A DNA stretch of 64,000 nt from Syngnathus acus (GCF_901709675.1 NC_051088.1:19045193-19109192), one strand, 5' to 3'; numbered from the stretch's first letter, positions 26,320-39,707 are shown. Made by a program: numbers and translations. The notes: a model not told the origin generated them from the sequence alone.

Positions 26320-27824
26320 ATGCGGATTCGAGTGGTTCAGATCTGGGGCTTCCTGATGACAGTACTGGGTTGGATCTTTGTGGCTTGCACCATGGCCATG
26401 GAGGGTTGGAAGATCAGCTCTGTCGGGGGCATGGGAGGCTCCTCCATTTTGAAGGTGGCCTGGTACTGGTCAAGTCTGTGGAGATCTTGCTTTACAGATT
26501 CAACAGCTGTTAGTAACTGCTACGACTTCCCCGTGCTCTGGTCCGTGGAAGGTGGGAACCGCGCCGTCCCAGAAACTTCAAAGTTGCTCTGAACCTGACT
26601 GCTAAGTAATGTGACTTGTGTGATTCCAGGCTACATTCAGATTGTGCGAGGCCTGCTGATGGCTGCTCTGTCCCTGGGCATGCTGGGCTTTGTGCTCAGC
26701 TTGTTGGGCATGGAGTGTACCTTCATAGGGGGGGAAGACAAGTCAAAATACAAGAAGATCTACACTGGCGGTTGGTGCCACATAATCAGTGGTATAGTCT
26801 CATTTTAATACTATCATGATTAGATTAGATGATTGCTAATGTAGTATAATAAACATATCTGCATATCTATCAAGATCCAGTAATATAACTCTAGAAATTT
26901 GCTTCAAAATATTTAATATTGAGCTTTCATTCATGTTGTGAGAACTATTAATTTTACAAAATGTTTAACATAATGGTTGTGGCTTCCTGTGGGATAAAAG
27001 TGATAGTTATGTCTAATATTTTAACATTAATAAATATTTTTCTTGTCTTTTTGTAGGTTCACTGTCCACAAGTGGATATGCTGTTTATGCACAATATGTC
27101 TCGGTAGAATACTTCAACCCAAACTTTATTGGACTTAGGTCAGTAAAATCTTAAATACTGAGCAGACTGACTTTACACTGATCCCATTCCTAAATGATCT
27201 TAGGTTTGACCTCGGCACCCCGCTGTTCCTCGGTTGGGTTGGCTCCGCCTTTCAAATGGCCGGAGGTGTTTTCTATTTGTGGTCCGTGTGCAGGCCACTA
27301 TTTGGACAAGTACAAACGTGAGTCAAGAATCAACAACACTATACCAATACAACACATCATTTTCATTTGCTTTTGCGTGTCAAGAAATTATTAACAGAAA
27401 GAGAGAGACGGAGAGTGACAGAGAAACTGTGCCTCTCTTTCTATGCAGGGTGATTGTCCGAAAATTACCAGATGTGGAAAAAGACCCCAAAACCAAGTCC
27501 ACCACAGAGCTGTCCTCGGTATCTGGAATCACCTCCAAGTCCAAAGCATCCTCTGTATCCGAGCTGTCATCCGTGCCTTCCAACTTGTCCGCCATCTCTT
27601 CGGGATTGACATCTGGAAGTTCAGTCCAATCAGAGCGCGGGTCAAGCACGATGCGAACAAACACTTCTGCCAGTTCAGTGTCAGCTTCAGAGTCTGGCCG
27701 CTTGTCCAGATCCAGTGCATCAGCACTGTCCGGGTCACGTAGCATCCGCAGCAGTCGTATGTCATCATTGTCCGGCGGCTCGAGGAGTCAGACAGCGGCT
27801 TTCCTAAAGAACTCCTACATTTGA
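26320..27824 (+). CDS. Claudin-10-like protein with long serine-rich tail, second tandem copy
   Basis: Five exons (26320-26551, 26630-26791, 27057-27138, 27204-27317, 27449-27824) join to 321 residues. Exon phases and the internal exon sizes of 162 and 82 bp equal those of its neighbours, so it arose by tandem duplication. The claudin loop is present (SSLWRSC, then SNC) with four hydrophobic helices, but the N terminus (VVQIWGFLMTVLGW) and loop differ strongly from claudin-10b. The cytoplasmic tail is about 124 residues, far longer than the 30-50 usual for claudins. Around 42 of these are serine, with repeated ELSSV and SSVS words. It ends FLKNSYI, resembling the claudin-10 PDZ-binding terminus, so the tail is probably genuine. 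Fish claudin-10-like paralogues are known, but I cannot name the orthologue. Confidence 0.88.
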
Positions 27825-29342
27825 GTGACACAGACTTGCATTAATGACTTCAGAAGACCAGTGTGGCGCTGTTCTTAAGGCTGGAACGCTGTTTACGACA
27901 TGTTTGTATTTTTTAATGGAGTAAATGTACCCAGCTATGTTGCAGTCAAGACCCTTTGACCAAGACGTCAATACCAAGCCATGACAAGTTGAGTCCCCCA
28001 GTCAAGACAAAGACTAGGCAATTAAAACCAGGTTAAGACTTGTATGACAAAGTTTGTAGAAGTTTATAGAATGCAAGCAAACTAAATTACACCAATTTCA
28101 GGAGATGAAAATCCACCACTTGTCAAAGAACATTTGATTTTTCTCCCCCTTACCTAAAAACATTATGTTATGAGGAGGCGCCTTCAGTGCAGGAATCTCT
28201 CTTGGTTCGTGGCCTGGAGTAAAAAAAACAATTGTCAGTGTTAGCACGTATAATATCCAAGTACTTATCGGGCTGTTTCACAAAATTTGACTCCTACTTG
28301 TGTACACTGCATGCATTATTTCAACAAACAAATCATACAAGGCATTCCTGGACCGGTTGACAACACCTGCTCTAACCCAGCGAGCATTTTATTCGTTGCC
28401 CAGAAAACGGAGCAGATTTGCGGTGATGAATTGCGGCAGTGCCCCCTACCGGCAAAGTTGCTGAACTGGCAGTGGGGTTTTCCTTCACCCGAGATGCGAG
28501 GAGAATATCCTGTGATTAAAATAAAATATGTTTGAATACATGTCTATATTTTGTAGTAGTTTTATAAGTTGTTGTATGGCAACTGATGTAAACATTGTGT
28601 TTTTAACCAAATGTAGTTCTAACAATTTACAGCTTGATAACAATTCATAGCTTTGAATTTAAGCAGCAAATTATAATAGATGTGCAAATTTTTGTTTTTT
28701 GTGAGTGTAGGAAAAATCAAAGGTCTTGCTTTAATGACGACATAAGTTCAACAAACTGCCCATTGTAAATGTTTCTTGTTACTAGGCGAATAAAAATTAA
28801 ATAAATTAAATAAATCAGTCTCCAATCTTGAAGGTTGTGGGTTCAATCCCCAAGCCCGGTGATCATGTCAAAGTGTCGTTGAGCAAGACACTGAACTTTA
28901 TTTTGCTCCCAGTAGAAAAACACAATATTAGATTGAATACCATGTAGTGGAGATGAATACAAGAAATGATTACAAACAAAAATGACTTGGCTTGCTTTTT
29001 AAATAATTTAGTTAGTTAGGGTAGGCCACAGCTCACCTGAGAAAATGGATGCGCAACTCAGAAGTGGGTGTTTAACTTTACAAACCATGACAGCAGCAAC
29101 TTTAGTCTGGTTAGTCCAGTTTGTCTCACAAGTCCCACATGCAGACAAACAAAAGATGACTTAAGTAGCCATCATTCGGGGACCTGAGCTCTGGGAAAGC
29201 AAATGATGCTGACTGGGCAAAACTGTCCAAAGAGATAAGATGGAAAACAAAATGCAGTCAAAGCTCTAACTCTGCAGTGTCACAGAAGCTACAGAGAAAA
29301 ACTTCCATTTTTTTCTCCTCTTTTTGATGGTTGGCGCTCACC
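27825..29342. other. Spacer between the second and third claudin genes
   Basis: A repeat fragment at about 28820-28890 (GGTTGTGGGTTCAATCCCC, then GAGCAAGACACTGAAC) looks like an interspersed fish element. AATAAA at 28520-28525 could serve the second claudin gene. Nothing else could be supported. Confidence 0.45.
28820..28890 (+). repeat. Interspersed repeat fragment, tRNA-like head
   Basis: Contains a box-B-like GGTTCAATCC followed by GAGCAAGACACTGAAC, a combination common in fish SINE-like repeats. No ends are visible. Confidence 0.5.
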
Positions 29343-30693
29343 ATGAAGTACAGGACGGTGGTGATGTACACAGAAATTGGCTGCTTTGTGTCCTGCCTTT
29401 GCGGCTGGATCCTGGTGTGCTCTACCCTTCCCACAGAGTACTGGACCTTCTCTGAGGTGGGCAGCATTGTCCTGACCACCTCCAACTACTACTCCAACCT
29501 GTGGAGGGACTGCATCTCAGACACCACAGGGGTGTCCGACTGCAAAGATTACCCTTCCATGCTGGCCCTGCCTGGTAAGATACTGGCAACAAATCACATA
29601 TCGGGTGAGAACCTTAAACAAATGCTTCACTCCAATTGCAACTCAAATAAAGCTTACACACTAGACTGACCAACACAAATTTGAATTAGAGACAAAATTA
29701 TGTGTCCTTCAACCTATTTTTTATGCTGATTTAAGAATATCTTTACTTTAAAAAAAATGCAAATTAAGCATTTTACTACCTCCAAGTTGCATAAATTCAA
29801 TTTGTAATCATCACAAGAAAATCTCAGAATATTTCCTTGCACTGTTAACTGGGAAAGATAAATGTCTTATACATACAGGACATGTTCTTGGAAGTCATCA
29901 TATGTGTCTTTGCAGCGTTCCTGCATGGATGTAGGGCATTGGCAGTCTCCGCGGTCATCACTGGCTTCTTTGGTGGCGTTCTCACTCTCATTGGCATGAA
30001 GTGCACTAAAATAGGAGGATCAGAGCTTGCAAATTCAAGAGTGACCTTTGCAGGTGGAATCACCTATCTTGTCTCAGGTAAATTTGATTATTAGCCAACT
30101 GTAAAAAGATTACTGACTTTTCTCGTTGACAAACTGGATTTCTGAGAAATGGGCTATTTTTGTGCTAGGCTTCTGTGGTATGATCACTTACTCCTGGTGG
30201 GCCAACAGGGTGATCACAGAATTCCTCGACCCAAATTTCAGGGCACAAAAGTAAGTACTGTATGTCTGACGAGAAAGACAAATGCAAAAGATCACCATTA
30301 ACGTATTCAAATCAATATTCAGATTTGAGCTTGGAGCTGCAGTTTTCATAGGCTGGGGGGGCTCCGTCCTTTTGCTCTCCGGTGGTACCGTGTTGACTTA
30401 CTTCTCTGGAAAAGAAGGTCTTCCATCAAGGTAAAACAAACACACAACAAAATTTCCAATTTGAAAAGGCTTTTTGATGCAATCATGTTTTGTTTCCGGT
30501 GTTAAGTTCCTCAAACCGACCACGGAGACCAGCCACGTATGCCACCGCCCGCACCCGAAAGACATATATGCTCCCACCTACATCTTCCAGGGTCACTCTG
30601 GGGCCACCGCTGTTTTATGAGGGTAGGAAGAGTGGACAAGGCAGAGCGGTAACAAAGACGACTGCCACCTTCAGCAGGGATGACTTTGTCTGA
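29343..30693 (+). CDS. Claudin-10-like protein, third tandem copy
   Basis: Five exons (29343-29574, 29916-30077, 30169-30250, 30323-30430, 30507-30693) join to 256 residues. Exon 2 and exon 3 lengths are identical to those of the two upstream paralogues. It reads as a claudin-10: GWILVCSTLPTEYWTFSEVG, NLWRDC, SDC, GMKCTKIGG and FELGAAVFIGW are all visible, with four hydrophobic helices. The ATG at 29343 (CACCATGA context) fits the family N terminus; the frame is open slightly upstream but has no other ATG. The basic tail has several Thr-Arg and Pro residues and ends DDFV, a possible PDZ ligand different from the YV ending of the first copy. AATAAA follows at 30760-30765, 67 bp after the stop. 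Function is inferred from the family: paracellular ion selectivity. Confidence 0.92.
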
Positions 30694-30759
30694 GCAAAAT
30701 GTATTACTATACGTATGGCGGTCTTGTATTGAGAAAAGACCAGAAGGATTGGCCATTTT

Positions 30760-30765
30760 AATAAA
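30760..30765 (+). terminator. Polyadenylation signal of the third claudin gene
   Basis: AATAAA 67 bp downstream of the stop codon at 30691-30693. Confidence 0.6.
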
Positions 30766-32550
30766 CAAAAGAAATATCGAGCTAAATTTCATTTCAGTCA
30801 CTGTGTCCAAAAAGAAAGACAAAAAAGATTTCCCTCTAACATGAGTCAGCGCTTTATTGTATGTACTGTGTAACCCAAATAGTCTAAACAGTGTTGTGAT
30901 TAATGTTTCATTTGTGGAATAGAAATTCAACTTGCAAAATCCACCTGTTTTTATCCATCTCACTTGCTGTTGACTAAAAATGACATCACAGTTGTCAGGT
31001 CGTAGGCACAACTAATCACGACCAACCAGTTTTCTGAAGCTGAGCTGTGACTGGTTTGTCTCTCCTGTCCCCTGATGTCAAACCCTGCGGTTTGTCACAT
31101 TCATTTGTGAAAATTCCCTTTTTAGATTTTTATGTAACATACCCAGTTTCTTTTCCGCACAAGCTAGTGGATTCTTGTCGCGACCTGTAAATGCATGTTA
31201 TGATCAGCAGCCCGCAGCCTTTCCCCATTTATATCCTGCCATGCAATTACTGACCTTCTGCACCGTAGGACAGCAGAATATTATGCTTTAAAAATTACAA
31301 TATTGTTATAAAAATCATTATTGCTTGTGTTTTTTTTTTTTTTAAGGTTTATATTTTTGACGTTGTACAGTACTTTGTTTCAGCTGTGGTTGGTTTTATA
31401 AGTGTGCTATAAAGATACATTTCTTTCTCAAACTGTGACAATCACTTCTGAAAGAATTAGTATCTGCAAAAACAATCTACTTAGCAACATTGAACTCTGT
31501 TATCAATGTTTTAGTTTGCAGTCTGGTCAGCTATTGGATGGCCGGATGCATAGACAGGAGGAACAAACAGTCATGGAATCTGAACACGCTCTGCCTTTCC
31601 ACCACTAAAACATGGCATATAGAAGATACACGTAAAAACAACAGCAAACCCTTCTGATATTTTTTCTCTAAGAACTTTTTTAGGTTTCTTAACAGACATG
31701 TATTCCTCAATTAATCAATAACTGTTGTATTGCTTGTAAAAATACTTCTCTATAGAAAAATTCACAAAGACTTAATTTAACAAAGAATTATAAACAAGTG
31801 TCATTACACAAAGTGCTAAACAAATTTACTAGACCAACACCCAATATGAGGTTTATATGATGGCTGCCCTAAATACATTTATGTAATAGTTTAAGAACTA
31901 TAAATCAGCTCTGTAACTCAAATTATATCAATTATATAGATAATTATTCTTAATGATACTAAGAATAATTATCGATGCTACATATATTTTTCTTTAAAAA
32001 AAAGTGTGATCAATGAATACGTTTTCAGGGTAGTGTTATATAAAGAAAATTAAAAAAACGTTTTTTTTAAGAAATCAGATTATTATTATTATACCTGACT
32101 TCTTGAATAGAAATCGTGTTTGGGGTTGAATGTCACAAAATTACTCGGTCCTGTTTAAAACAGTAAAACAAATACGTACTAGTTTTTACTATAAACATAT
32201 TTTTAAATGATTTCTGTATTTTTTTGACAGATGGTCTAATAATTATGTTCAGCACTGTAATGTTTACTAAATAAAAGGAAATCTGAAAAAAAAGCACATT
32301 GGAAACCATGTGCAAAAAACTTGGCACAGGGATGAGGTAATATTGAAAATGCTAACATATTGCTTAGCTATGTTAACATATTGTTATGCTGAGTCCGTTT
32401 TCCAAATATGGAATCGAGGTTCTCGGTTTTGTTTGCCCGGTGGTGTGGATGTGATTGTAGACAACACAACATAGCGTGTCTTGTTTGTGGTTCCTTCTGC
32501 AATTTACCACAAGCTTCGCCACTGTCTGATGATCAGGAGTGTCATTTGTG
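30766..32550. other. Intergenic region between convergent claudin and dzip1 genes
   Basis: Very AT-rich DNA that includes the 3' untranslated ends of both genes. No additional gene, RNA or complete repeat could be supported. Confidence 0.5.
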
Positions 32551-35500
32551 TTAATTATTAAAATCTTCCGAGTCACAGATGTCACTGAGGTAACACAGAC
32601 TGCTTTTCAAGGTGCTCCCCGTTCCAGCTTCAGTCAAACCTAACAAGCATAAAAGAAAAGACTAGCAATTTTGACTTTAAACCATCCTGACATCAGCTTG
32701 TTGTTTTACTGGTTATCGCGGCACACACAAAAAGCCTGCGAAGCTGTTTCCTGGGTTTGGTCACGTGACATTTCGCCTACAGATGATTTGGCACTGACCT
32801 GATCTTGGAGCCTTTCCTATGGAAGTGTCTTTTCCTGTGGAGGAGTCCCACACGCTGGTGCTAGGTGAGTCATGACTCCTCACCGTTGTTCCGGAGTTGT
32901 AGGCGGGTTTCGATTTTCCTTGTCTGTCTTCAAAAGAGGAATGGGCGTCATCGCTGCTCTCCTCCAGATCTGAAGACTGTCCAACATATGCCAACATTAA
33001 CTCATGCCAAATGTGAAATATCCATTATTGATGTTCATTGTCAGTCTCACCAAGAACTCGTGAACCTCATCATTGGCCTCTGGCAAGATGCTCACGCCCC
33101 CTACGGGTTTCTTTGACACTTTATTTGCAACCTGACTCTCAATTTTCCTTGCCAACTCACTCACTTTGTTTTCTAAAAAAAAAAAAGAAATTTTACATGG
33201 ATATTAGACAGTAGCTCGGTATTTATTTAACATTTATACAGTTGCATTTATTTAGTGTAACAAGAGTTTCGTTTTTTTTTTTAAATAGATACAATACTTG
33301 GCCAGCTTACCTTTACCAAAGGATGTCTTTTCTACGTTGCCATTCTGGTCTTTGAAACTCTGGAGCTGCCTGGAGTCAATCTCCTGCAGCTCACTGACAT
33401 CTGAAAAGTCATCCTCATAGATCTCATCATGGTTGTCATTCCCTATCTTCATGACAGCTGCTGTCTTGTTCACACCACCAGAAAGTTGGCTATTAAAGGA
33501 TGAAAGACCAGCTGGAGCTGGCTTCGCCTGGATCAAATTGGATTTTCTTGCAGTGATTTGAACTGCTTCCTGCTTATTTGTTGTGACGTGTGAAGGTTTG
33601 CCCCATTGTTGAGGAGACTCAGTGTCCTCCATGTCTGTATCCTCGCCTTCTGAATCCACAAAGGAGCTGAAAGGCGGCGTTCTAAGGCATAAGCAAGATT
33701 GTTAATTTCTTACACAGTGATAATAATTTCTAGATTTCCATTCTAACTTTTTCAAAGAATTTGATTTACTTGGGAGTATGTTCTTTCTGAGCAGTTTTAT
33801 GGCTCGGTGTAGACGTCTTTGGTTGGATGGTGGTCTTGACTCTTGGTGCGGGTTGGGGGGTCTTGGCTTGTTGGGCTATGGCTTCAGAGATGCCCTGCGA
33901 TGCTTTAGAGGGTAGACTACTGGCTCGAGGGCGCGTCTGCAACACTACACGGAAGAGGAACACAGATGACGTCCGCCCTAAAAGTAGCTTAGCCGCTGAC
34001 ACTAACTCTAACTTAGGGCATTAATTTGGTCCGGGTGGCAGAAACAATCTTTCACAGACTGACTAATAGTGTGACTGTGACTGCTGAATTAAGTCAGATG
34101 ATGTCATTTGCTAAGAAGCTTTCTCAAAGACTTGATCATACCCTGAGCAGAGTGTCTGGATTTGTCCAAAGACTGGAGATTGCTGTCCTTCTTCTTTAAG
34201 GCCAGCTGCTGCTCCAAAGTGTTAAGTATGTCCGCACGATGGTGCCAATAGTCGGGAAATTTCTTTGCAAGGCTCTGTTGCTTTGTGTGTATATTAGCAA
34301 GAATTGACCTGAGCTCTTTGGTCTTCAGTTTTTTCTGATCCTGAGAAAAGGGGCACAGAGAATGTGAAAGGGTGAAAAATTGAATTAATTTTACCTCATG
34401 CAAATTAATACATTTATAGATACATTTACATTTTCCCCTTAAATCATAGACTCTTACTATTCATTTATTCTTTTTGTAGCTGTTATGGTGCGTTCACTGC
34501 AGCTCGGGAAATTATAGATTTTTAAAGGGTCCTACCATCAAAGGACACCACAAATAGGTTGTACACAATTGTGCGAAGCGGGCAGTAGCTCACCGGCTTC
34601 ACTCCCACTGTCTCCAGTTTCGTCAAAACAACTTGCTCGAGATGTCGCTTGATTTCCGTCTTATTGGGGTTCCTTCTGACGGGAACCCTGGCTTTCTTCT
34701 CTGGAACGGGTTCAGGCTTTTTCTCCACTGGCTTCTTCTCAGGGATGGTGGTCAAGTCTGTCAAAAGATTGAATTGCCCATTTATTATCAGTTTTGAAGG
34801 TCATTTGGTGTACTCGCATGTAGGTCACCAAGGTGAAAGATAGGTGTCCTCTTTGTCCCTGGTCACATGCCAATTTAAGTAGGAGGTGCTCATTAATTCA
34901 CAGACAGAAGCGCTTATTATTTTTTGGCGCGTGACTTCGCCATGTTGTGTGATTTGAACGTATTGAACACATTTGGACTGTGTGGAATGCCACGTTACAT
35001 TCAGAGGAGCAGTAACGGTGGTAACACGAGGAAGGCCGACCAAGCGCGGAAAAAACACTCGACCTGTTTATGTAACCCTCAGTGCCTTTAAGTTACAACT
35101 TTTAAGGTCTCTGGTTGGTCAGGGAAAACATAATAAATAAATGACAAAAAAAAAAAAAACGATGGTCTCAGTCACAACAAAGCTGAGAAAACGGCTGTTC
35201 AACAGACTGATGCTGATCCATGCAAACGACATGCAGTTGGCCAATTCTGCTCGAGTTTCAGGTTCTATTTTACCTTCCTCCTCTTCTGACAGCTCTTGTA
35301 TTGGATCCAGCTGAGGAACAGAGATGAGCTCCTCTAATAGCACAGTAGGTTTGTGGGTCATTAGAAGTCAGGGAGATAAAATAGGGGTTATAAGAGAGGT
35401 GGGACAGGAGGGGAGTAGGTGTATTCCTTCAATAATTCCTCATGCAAACAAATCCCATGCTCAGACACTCTGGGAGTTGATGTTTATTTCACAGTTCAGG

Positions 35501-38500
35501 GTTCAGAACTCACCAAGTACAACTTTCTTTGGTTTAGGCTCTGGAGCTGGTGCATTTCCTACCACTGGAAAAAAGACATTGAGAATGCATTAGGATCACA
35601 CGGGTGGGTTTCTGATGAGGAATAATGGGTTCGATTCTGTACCTGATACTTTATGTGCTTTAGCGGGTAAGTTTGAAGATGTATTTTGTATCTGCAAGAC
35701 GAATAGAACAAAATATCATATGACTTGTCATTTTTAATCTGATTGGATCTATTATTCCACTGAGTAGCAATCACTTGCAACATAACAGCACTAAGTACAC
35801 ACGCAGATCCAAAAATACAATTGTTGTTTGCTTGTTTATTTCGGCTTATATATTGTGATACTTCATCGCGATTACGTTACATGCACTGCAAACACACGAT
35901 TTGGAAATGGAAAACGGGATGAAGCAGACCGGCTTATCGAGTCCCTCCATGGTTTCAAATTTAGTTTGCCTAACACATCATTCATTATATACTTTAATTT
36001 CCTATTTTTCTTTTTGGGCTCACCTGTATGAAGAAATGTGCCTTGGCAGCAATAAACAACTCTCTGACTATGTGCATTGAAATGACTGCTAAACAGTCAT
36101 TGTGAAAACATGATTTAAATTGGATCGCATCAGTTTTGTGCACCGAATGTTGTAGTCGGTGAAGTGCACGTTATTCTGAGCAGAAATCTTCCAGGAAAAG
36201 TATCAGCTTCCCGTAGATTAAGGACCCTATCCAGCATACGTTATCATCGTATCACTCAGCTCATGCAGCAAATACAGGAAATCCTCAACAAGGGCTGTGC
36301 TTCCACTCTGCTTCCGCGTTGGCACACGTTCACAGTGGACAACATTGATGAATGTGAAGCAATACTAACCTGCTCCCTCTGATCCCGGATGGTTTGCTCC
36401 TTCTCTTGCATCTTCCTCCACATCTCCTGCAGCTGCCTCTTGCTCTGCTCCTGGTTCTCCGACATGGCCGACTGCAATCTTTTCAACTCTTTCTGCAACT
36501 GAAAGGAGAATGTTTCTCTCAGGACTGGTTAAAAATGTTGTGGAACTAAACTCTTAAAAAAAAGAAATACTGTACGTCGTTCTTTTCTGACTCATAATGT
36601 GTTGTGATTTTCACCAGCCTGGCCTCCCATTTTTTGTCCTGGAGGATGATATTTTTTAAATATTACTTTGCAGTGAAAATAAACTTGCAGAATATAAAGT
36701 AAATGTTTTGCATATATTTACCTGCTGTTTCTGTTGATGTTCCAGCTTTTGAATGGCTTGTATCTGGACCATCTCTACCGCTTTAAAATGATCTAGTTCC
36801 TTTAGCAGGTCTTTGTCCTTGGACTGTTGCTTTTCATCCTAGAATTGCACAAAAACTGGAATAAAAATGTGGCTGAACGGTGAGAAGATTCAAATTGCTT
36901 TTTTTCTTGCCTCTGTTGGTCTTGCTTGTATGATGTGTTGGTGTTGAATAAGATCCTTCAGATTTTTAATCTCCAGTTTGAGGCTTTCGATCTGAGATTT
37001 CTTCTCGCTTTCTCGCATTTCTGAAAAGATTTTGTATTTAATAATAATATATCTATTATTAATATTTTTTCACAAAATACAATCATCACCCATTGCCTAC
37101 TAGATTGCTAGCTGACTTACGTAACTCACTCTCCTCCACGTGTCGCTGCAGCTTTTGATTCTGTGGAGAACAATTATTGTGGGAAATTTGTCATCATGTA
37201 GTCCTGACCTTTTTTTTTTTTTAGATAAAGCTCAGTGAAATAATTTGTGCACTCTTGCCTCGGCCGCTTTGGCTTCCAATATTTGTTGCTGTTGACCAAT
37301 TTGCTCCTTCAGACTGTTCATCTCCAATTTCAGGGCTTGGATTTGAGATTTCTCCTCACTGCTTGATTGTAACTCTGATGAAAACGGTAATGACAGACAG
37401 CGCAAATTAAGTATCATTTCACAAGCAAAAAGGTATTTGTGTAATTTAGATGTGACTTACGCATGTCGCTCTCATCGGGATGGCGCCGCTGCATGTGACT
37501 TTGAAGAAATGAAGCAGAGAGGAACTTCTTTTTACAAAACGCGCACTAAAACACAACAAAAGGACGTGTGTTAATAAAGCAAAAATAGATGTCACAATTG
37601 GTGCAGGATTTGGACCGAGAAGCAGACAGGAGAAGGGAGTGACGTAGTAAAAGTCTTTATATACAAAAATTCAAAATAAAAACAGAGAGCTTAGGTATAT
37701 AAAGAAAAAGGCTGCGTCCAACCCTGTGTGACCAAATAATGTACAAAAGCAACTAACAACATCAAGGATATGAAGAATCCACAGTCACAACAATACAACT
37801 TAAATAATATCATAGTGCTGGGCATCAAACTACCAATTTCAGAAAACTCTTTATCACAAATACATCAGATCGAGACAAAGTGACAGGCAGAATGATATAG
37901 TTACCCTTTGTAGCAATCTGTGGCAATTCATTCAACAGAATAAATGATGGCATTCTGCAAGTATATCAGCTCTGTGCTCAATGAAGCGCACATTTTGCAT
38001 TTATTTGAGATGAGATCATTATTCATAAACTGTGACATTTTTGTTTGGTGGTGCGCAGTGCGTGTGTAGATTTTTTTTAATGGATGCCATGTGTCAATAA
38101 AGGTTGCGCAACACTGCTCTATTAATTATTCATCAGCGACTGTTAGTGAGCTGCTTGTGCACACCTGGCAACCACATGGACACACACTATCTGTCGCCTT
38201 AGCAACTGCTTGGCCCCGTCAGAGGCAGCCCTGTACTTAAGAAACAGGATCATTTTTAATTTACGATATAAATGTCCTGGTGGAATATGAATGCACTCTG
38301 CTATAGATTACACACCACAGCATGCATTAGCTTCAATACATTACACCAAAATGTCAAGGGACAAATAAAGCCAGCGAGCCATTTAGCACCCCTTTAAGTG
38401 GATTAAAACTCAACTGAACCCACCATCTGCTTGCCAGCAGGAAGATACCCCTTCCTGTCCAAAAACAAAGCTTCCATTAAACGTTCCTAAACATGATGGC

Positions 38501-39707
38501 GCTGGAGCATTTACAATTCAATCACAAAAATTGTGTCAGCTATGCTCTCATTTCTATTAATCTTGGGGCTAATGAAATAATTTTTTTATTATAAGTGGTA
38601 CAGAAAATGGATGGATCTGATGAAATAATATTTTTTTTCCTGACATAAAATAAGCAAAATCAATGTATTCTTATTAATGTAATAATGCGTTGGTTGGTCA
38701 AATTCAGATCAAAACATACAATCCAATAAGAAATTTATTACATGGCTTGGCAATATGCATATTATGTGGGCAATCACGATATTGATATTTTTATATTTAT
38801 TGTGCAGCCCAATTAAATTCTATTCTATTGTCCTCTGAGACACTAGCTAAGATGGGACCATAAGAAACTGGATGAGAATGATGCAACTAGTAATACAAAT
38901 ACACCAAAACAGCGTTAAAACAAAATTAAAGATAATTTCGTATGTTAGCAGAAATGGTACCTTTTGACTGTTGGTGATATGCGGAGCGAACAGGGTTTGC
39001 TGTTTGCGTATAATCTTATTCCGTTTCTTGAGCTCGGCCGTCATCTCCATCATGCTTTCCTCCTGCTTCTTCAAGTGGGCCAGTAACTGCTCCTGTTGCA
39101 TGTTGGCACTCGCCAGCCTCTCCTCCGCTGCTTGCAGATTGAGCGTGAGACATTCCTGACAGTGGAGGAGCCATTCGACAGTGAGTTGGGCCAACTGGAG
39201 AATCTTGATGAGCGCTCGGTCCACAGGGCTCTGACAGCGCTGACACCGCTCTCCATCCAAGCTGCAGAAGGTCACGGTGCTTATGTGCTCCTGTAGGATA
39301 TCCACATCTAGTTGGCTTATCACCTGATCAATATCTACAGCGTGGATTCGCCGCCAGTCTACACTCTCCCTACGCTGGCGGAACCTGAAAGGCAGAATGG
39401 TGGGTGGCGCACTGGAAGGAGCCATGCCTAGTGCAGAATGGACCTTTACGGAGGGCTGGCTGAGTGGGGAATTCAGGAGAGATGGGATCCCTGCCGATGA
39501 ATGATTCCCCTGGGTGTCACTGCTATAAGGGTAGTATATGCCGTCCTGAAATGGCTGAAACAGACAATAAACCACGCCATTTACATCTGGCTCGACATGC
39601 AAAGCTAAACAATTATCATCACGCAACACCAAGTAACCTTCATTTTCGATTGTAGCGTTTCCTAGGAAATTCGAATCTACCTGATCCAGTCGAGCTCTCC
39701 TTACCAT
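32551..39707 (-). CDS. dzip1: DAZ-interacting zinc finger protein 1 (Iguana), complete
   Basis: DZIP1 acts at the ciliary basal body in ciliogenesis and Hedgehog signalling. Eighteen coding exons join to 883 residues (human 867): 39705-39707, 38961-39554, 37461-37545, 37259-37374, 37121-37160, 36911-37020, 36722-36838, 36370-36498, 35643-35691, 35514-35564, 35274-35333, 34594-34757, 34142-34340, 33770-33944, 33311-33681, 33051-33172, 32799-32976, 32551-32639. The first coding exon supplies only ATG, followed directly by the donor GTAAGG; exon 2 begins PFQDGIYYP, matching human MPFQKHVYYP. An N-terminal Dzip domain (around 57-180, ESVDWRR motif) precedes one C2H2 finger (CAFC near residue 200, then H-x4-H), long coiled coils, and an acidic Ser-rich C terminus ending DSEDFNN. 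Two introns use GC donors (after 37259 and 36911). Small exons 9-11 are the least certain. Confidence 0.92.
38598..38622 (+). repeat. SINE tail remnant in dzip1 intron 2
   Basis: AAGTGGTACAGAAAATGGATGG is the last bit of the local SINE 3' end without the body. Confidence 0.5.

Noticed and set aside
37600-37720. Possible LTR or transposon end in dzip1 intron 2
   Set aside because: The A-rich sequence vaguely resembles dispersed repeats but no terminal repeat or target duplication could be found.
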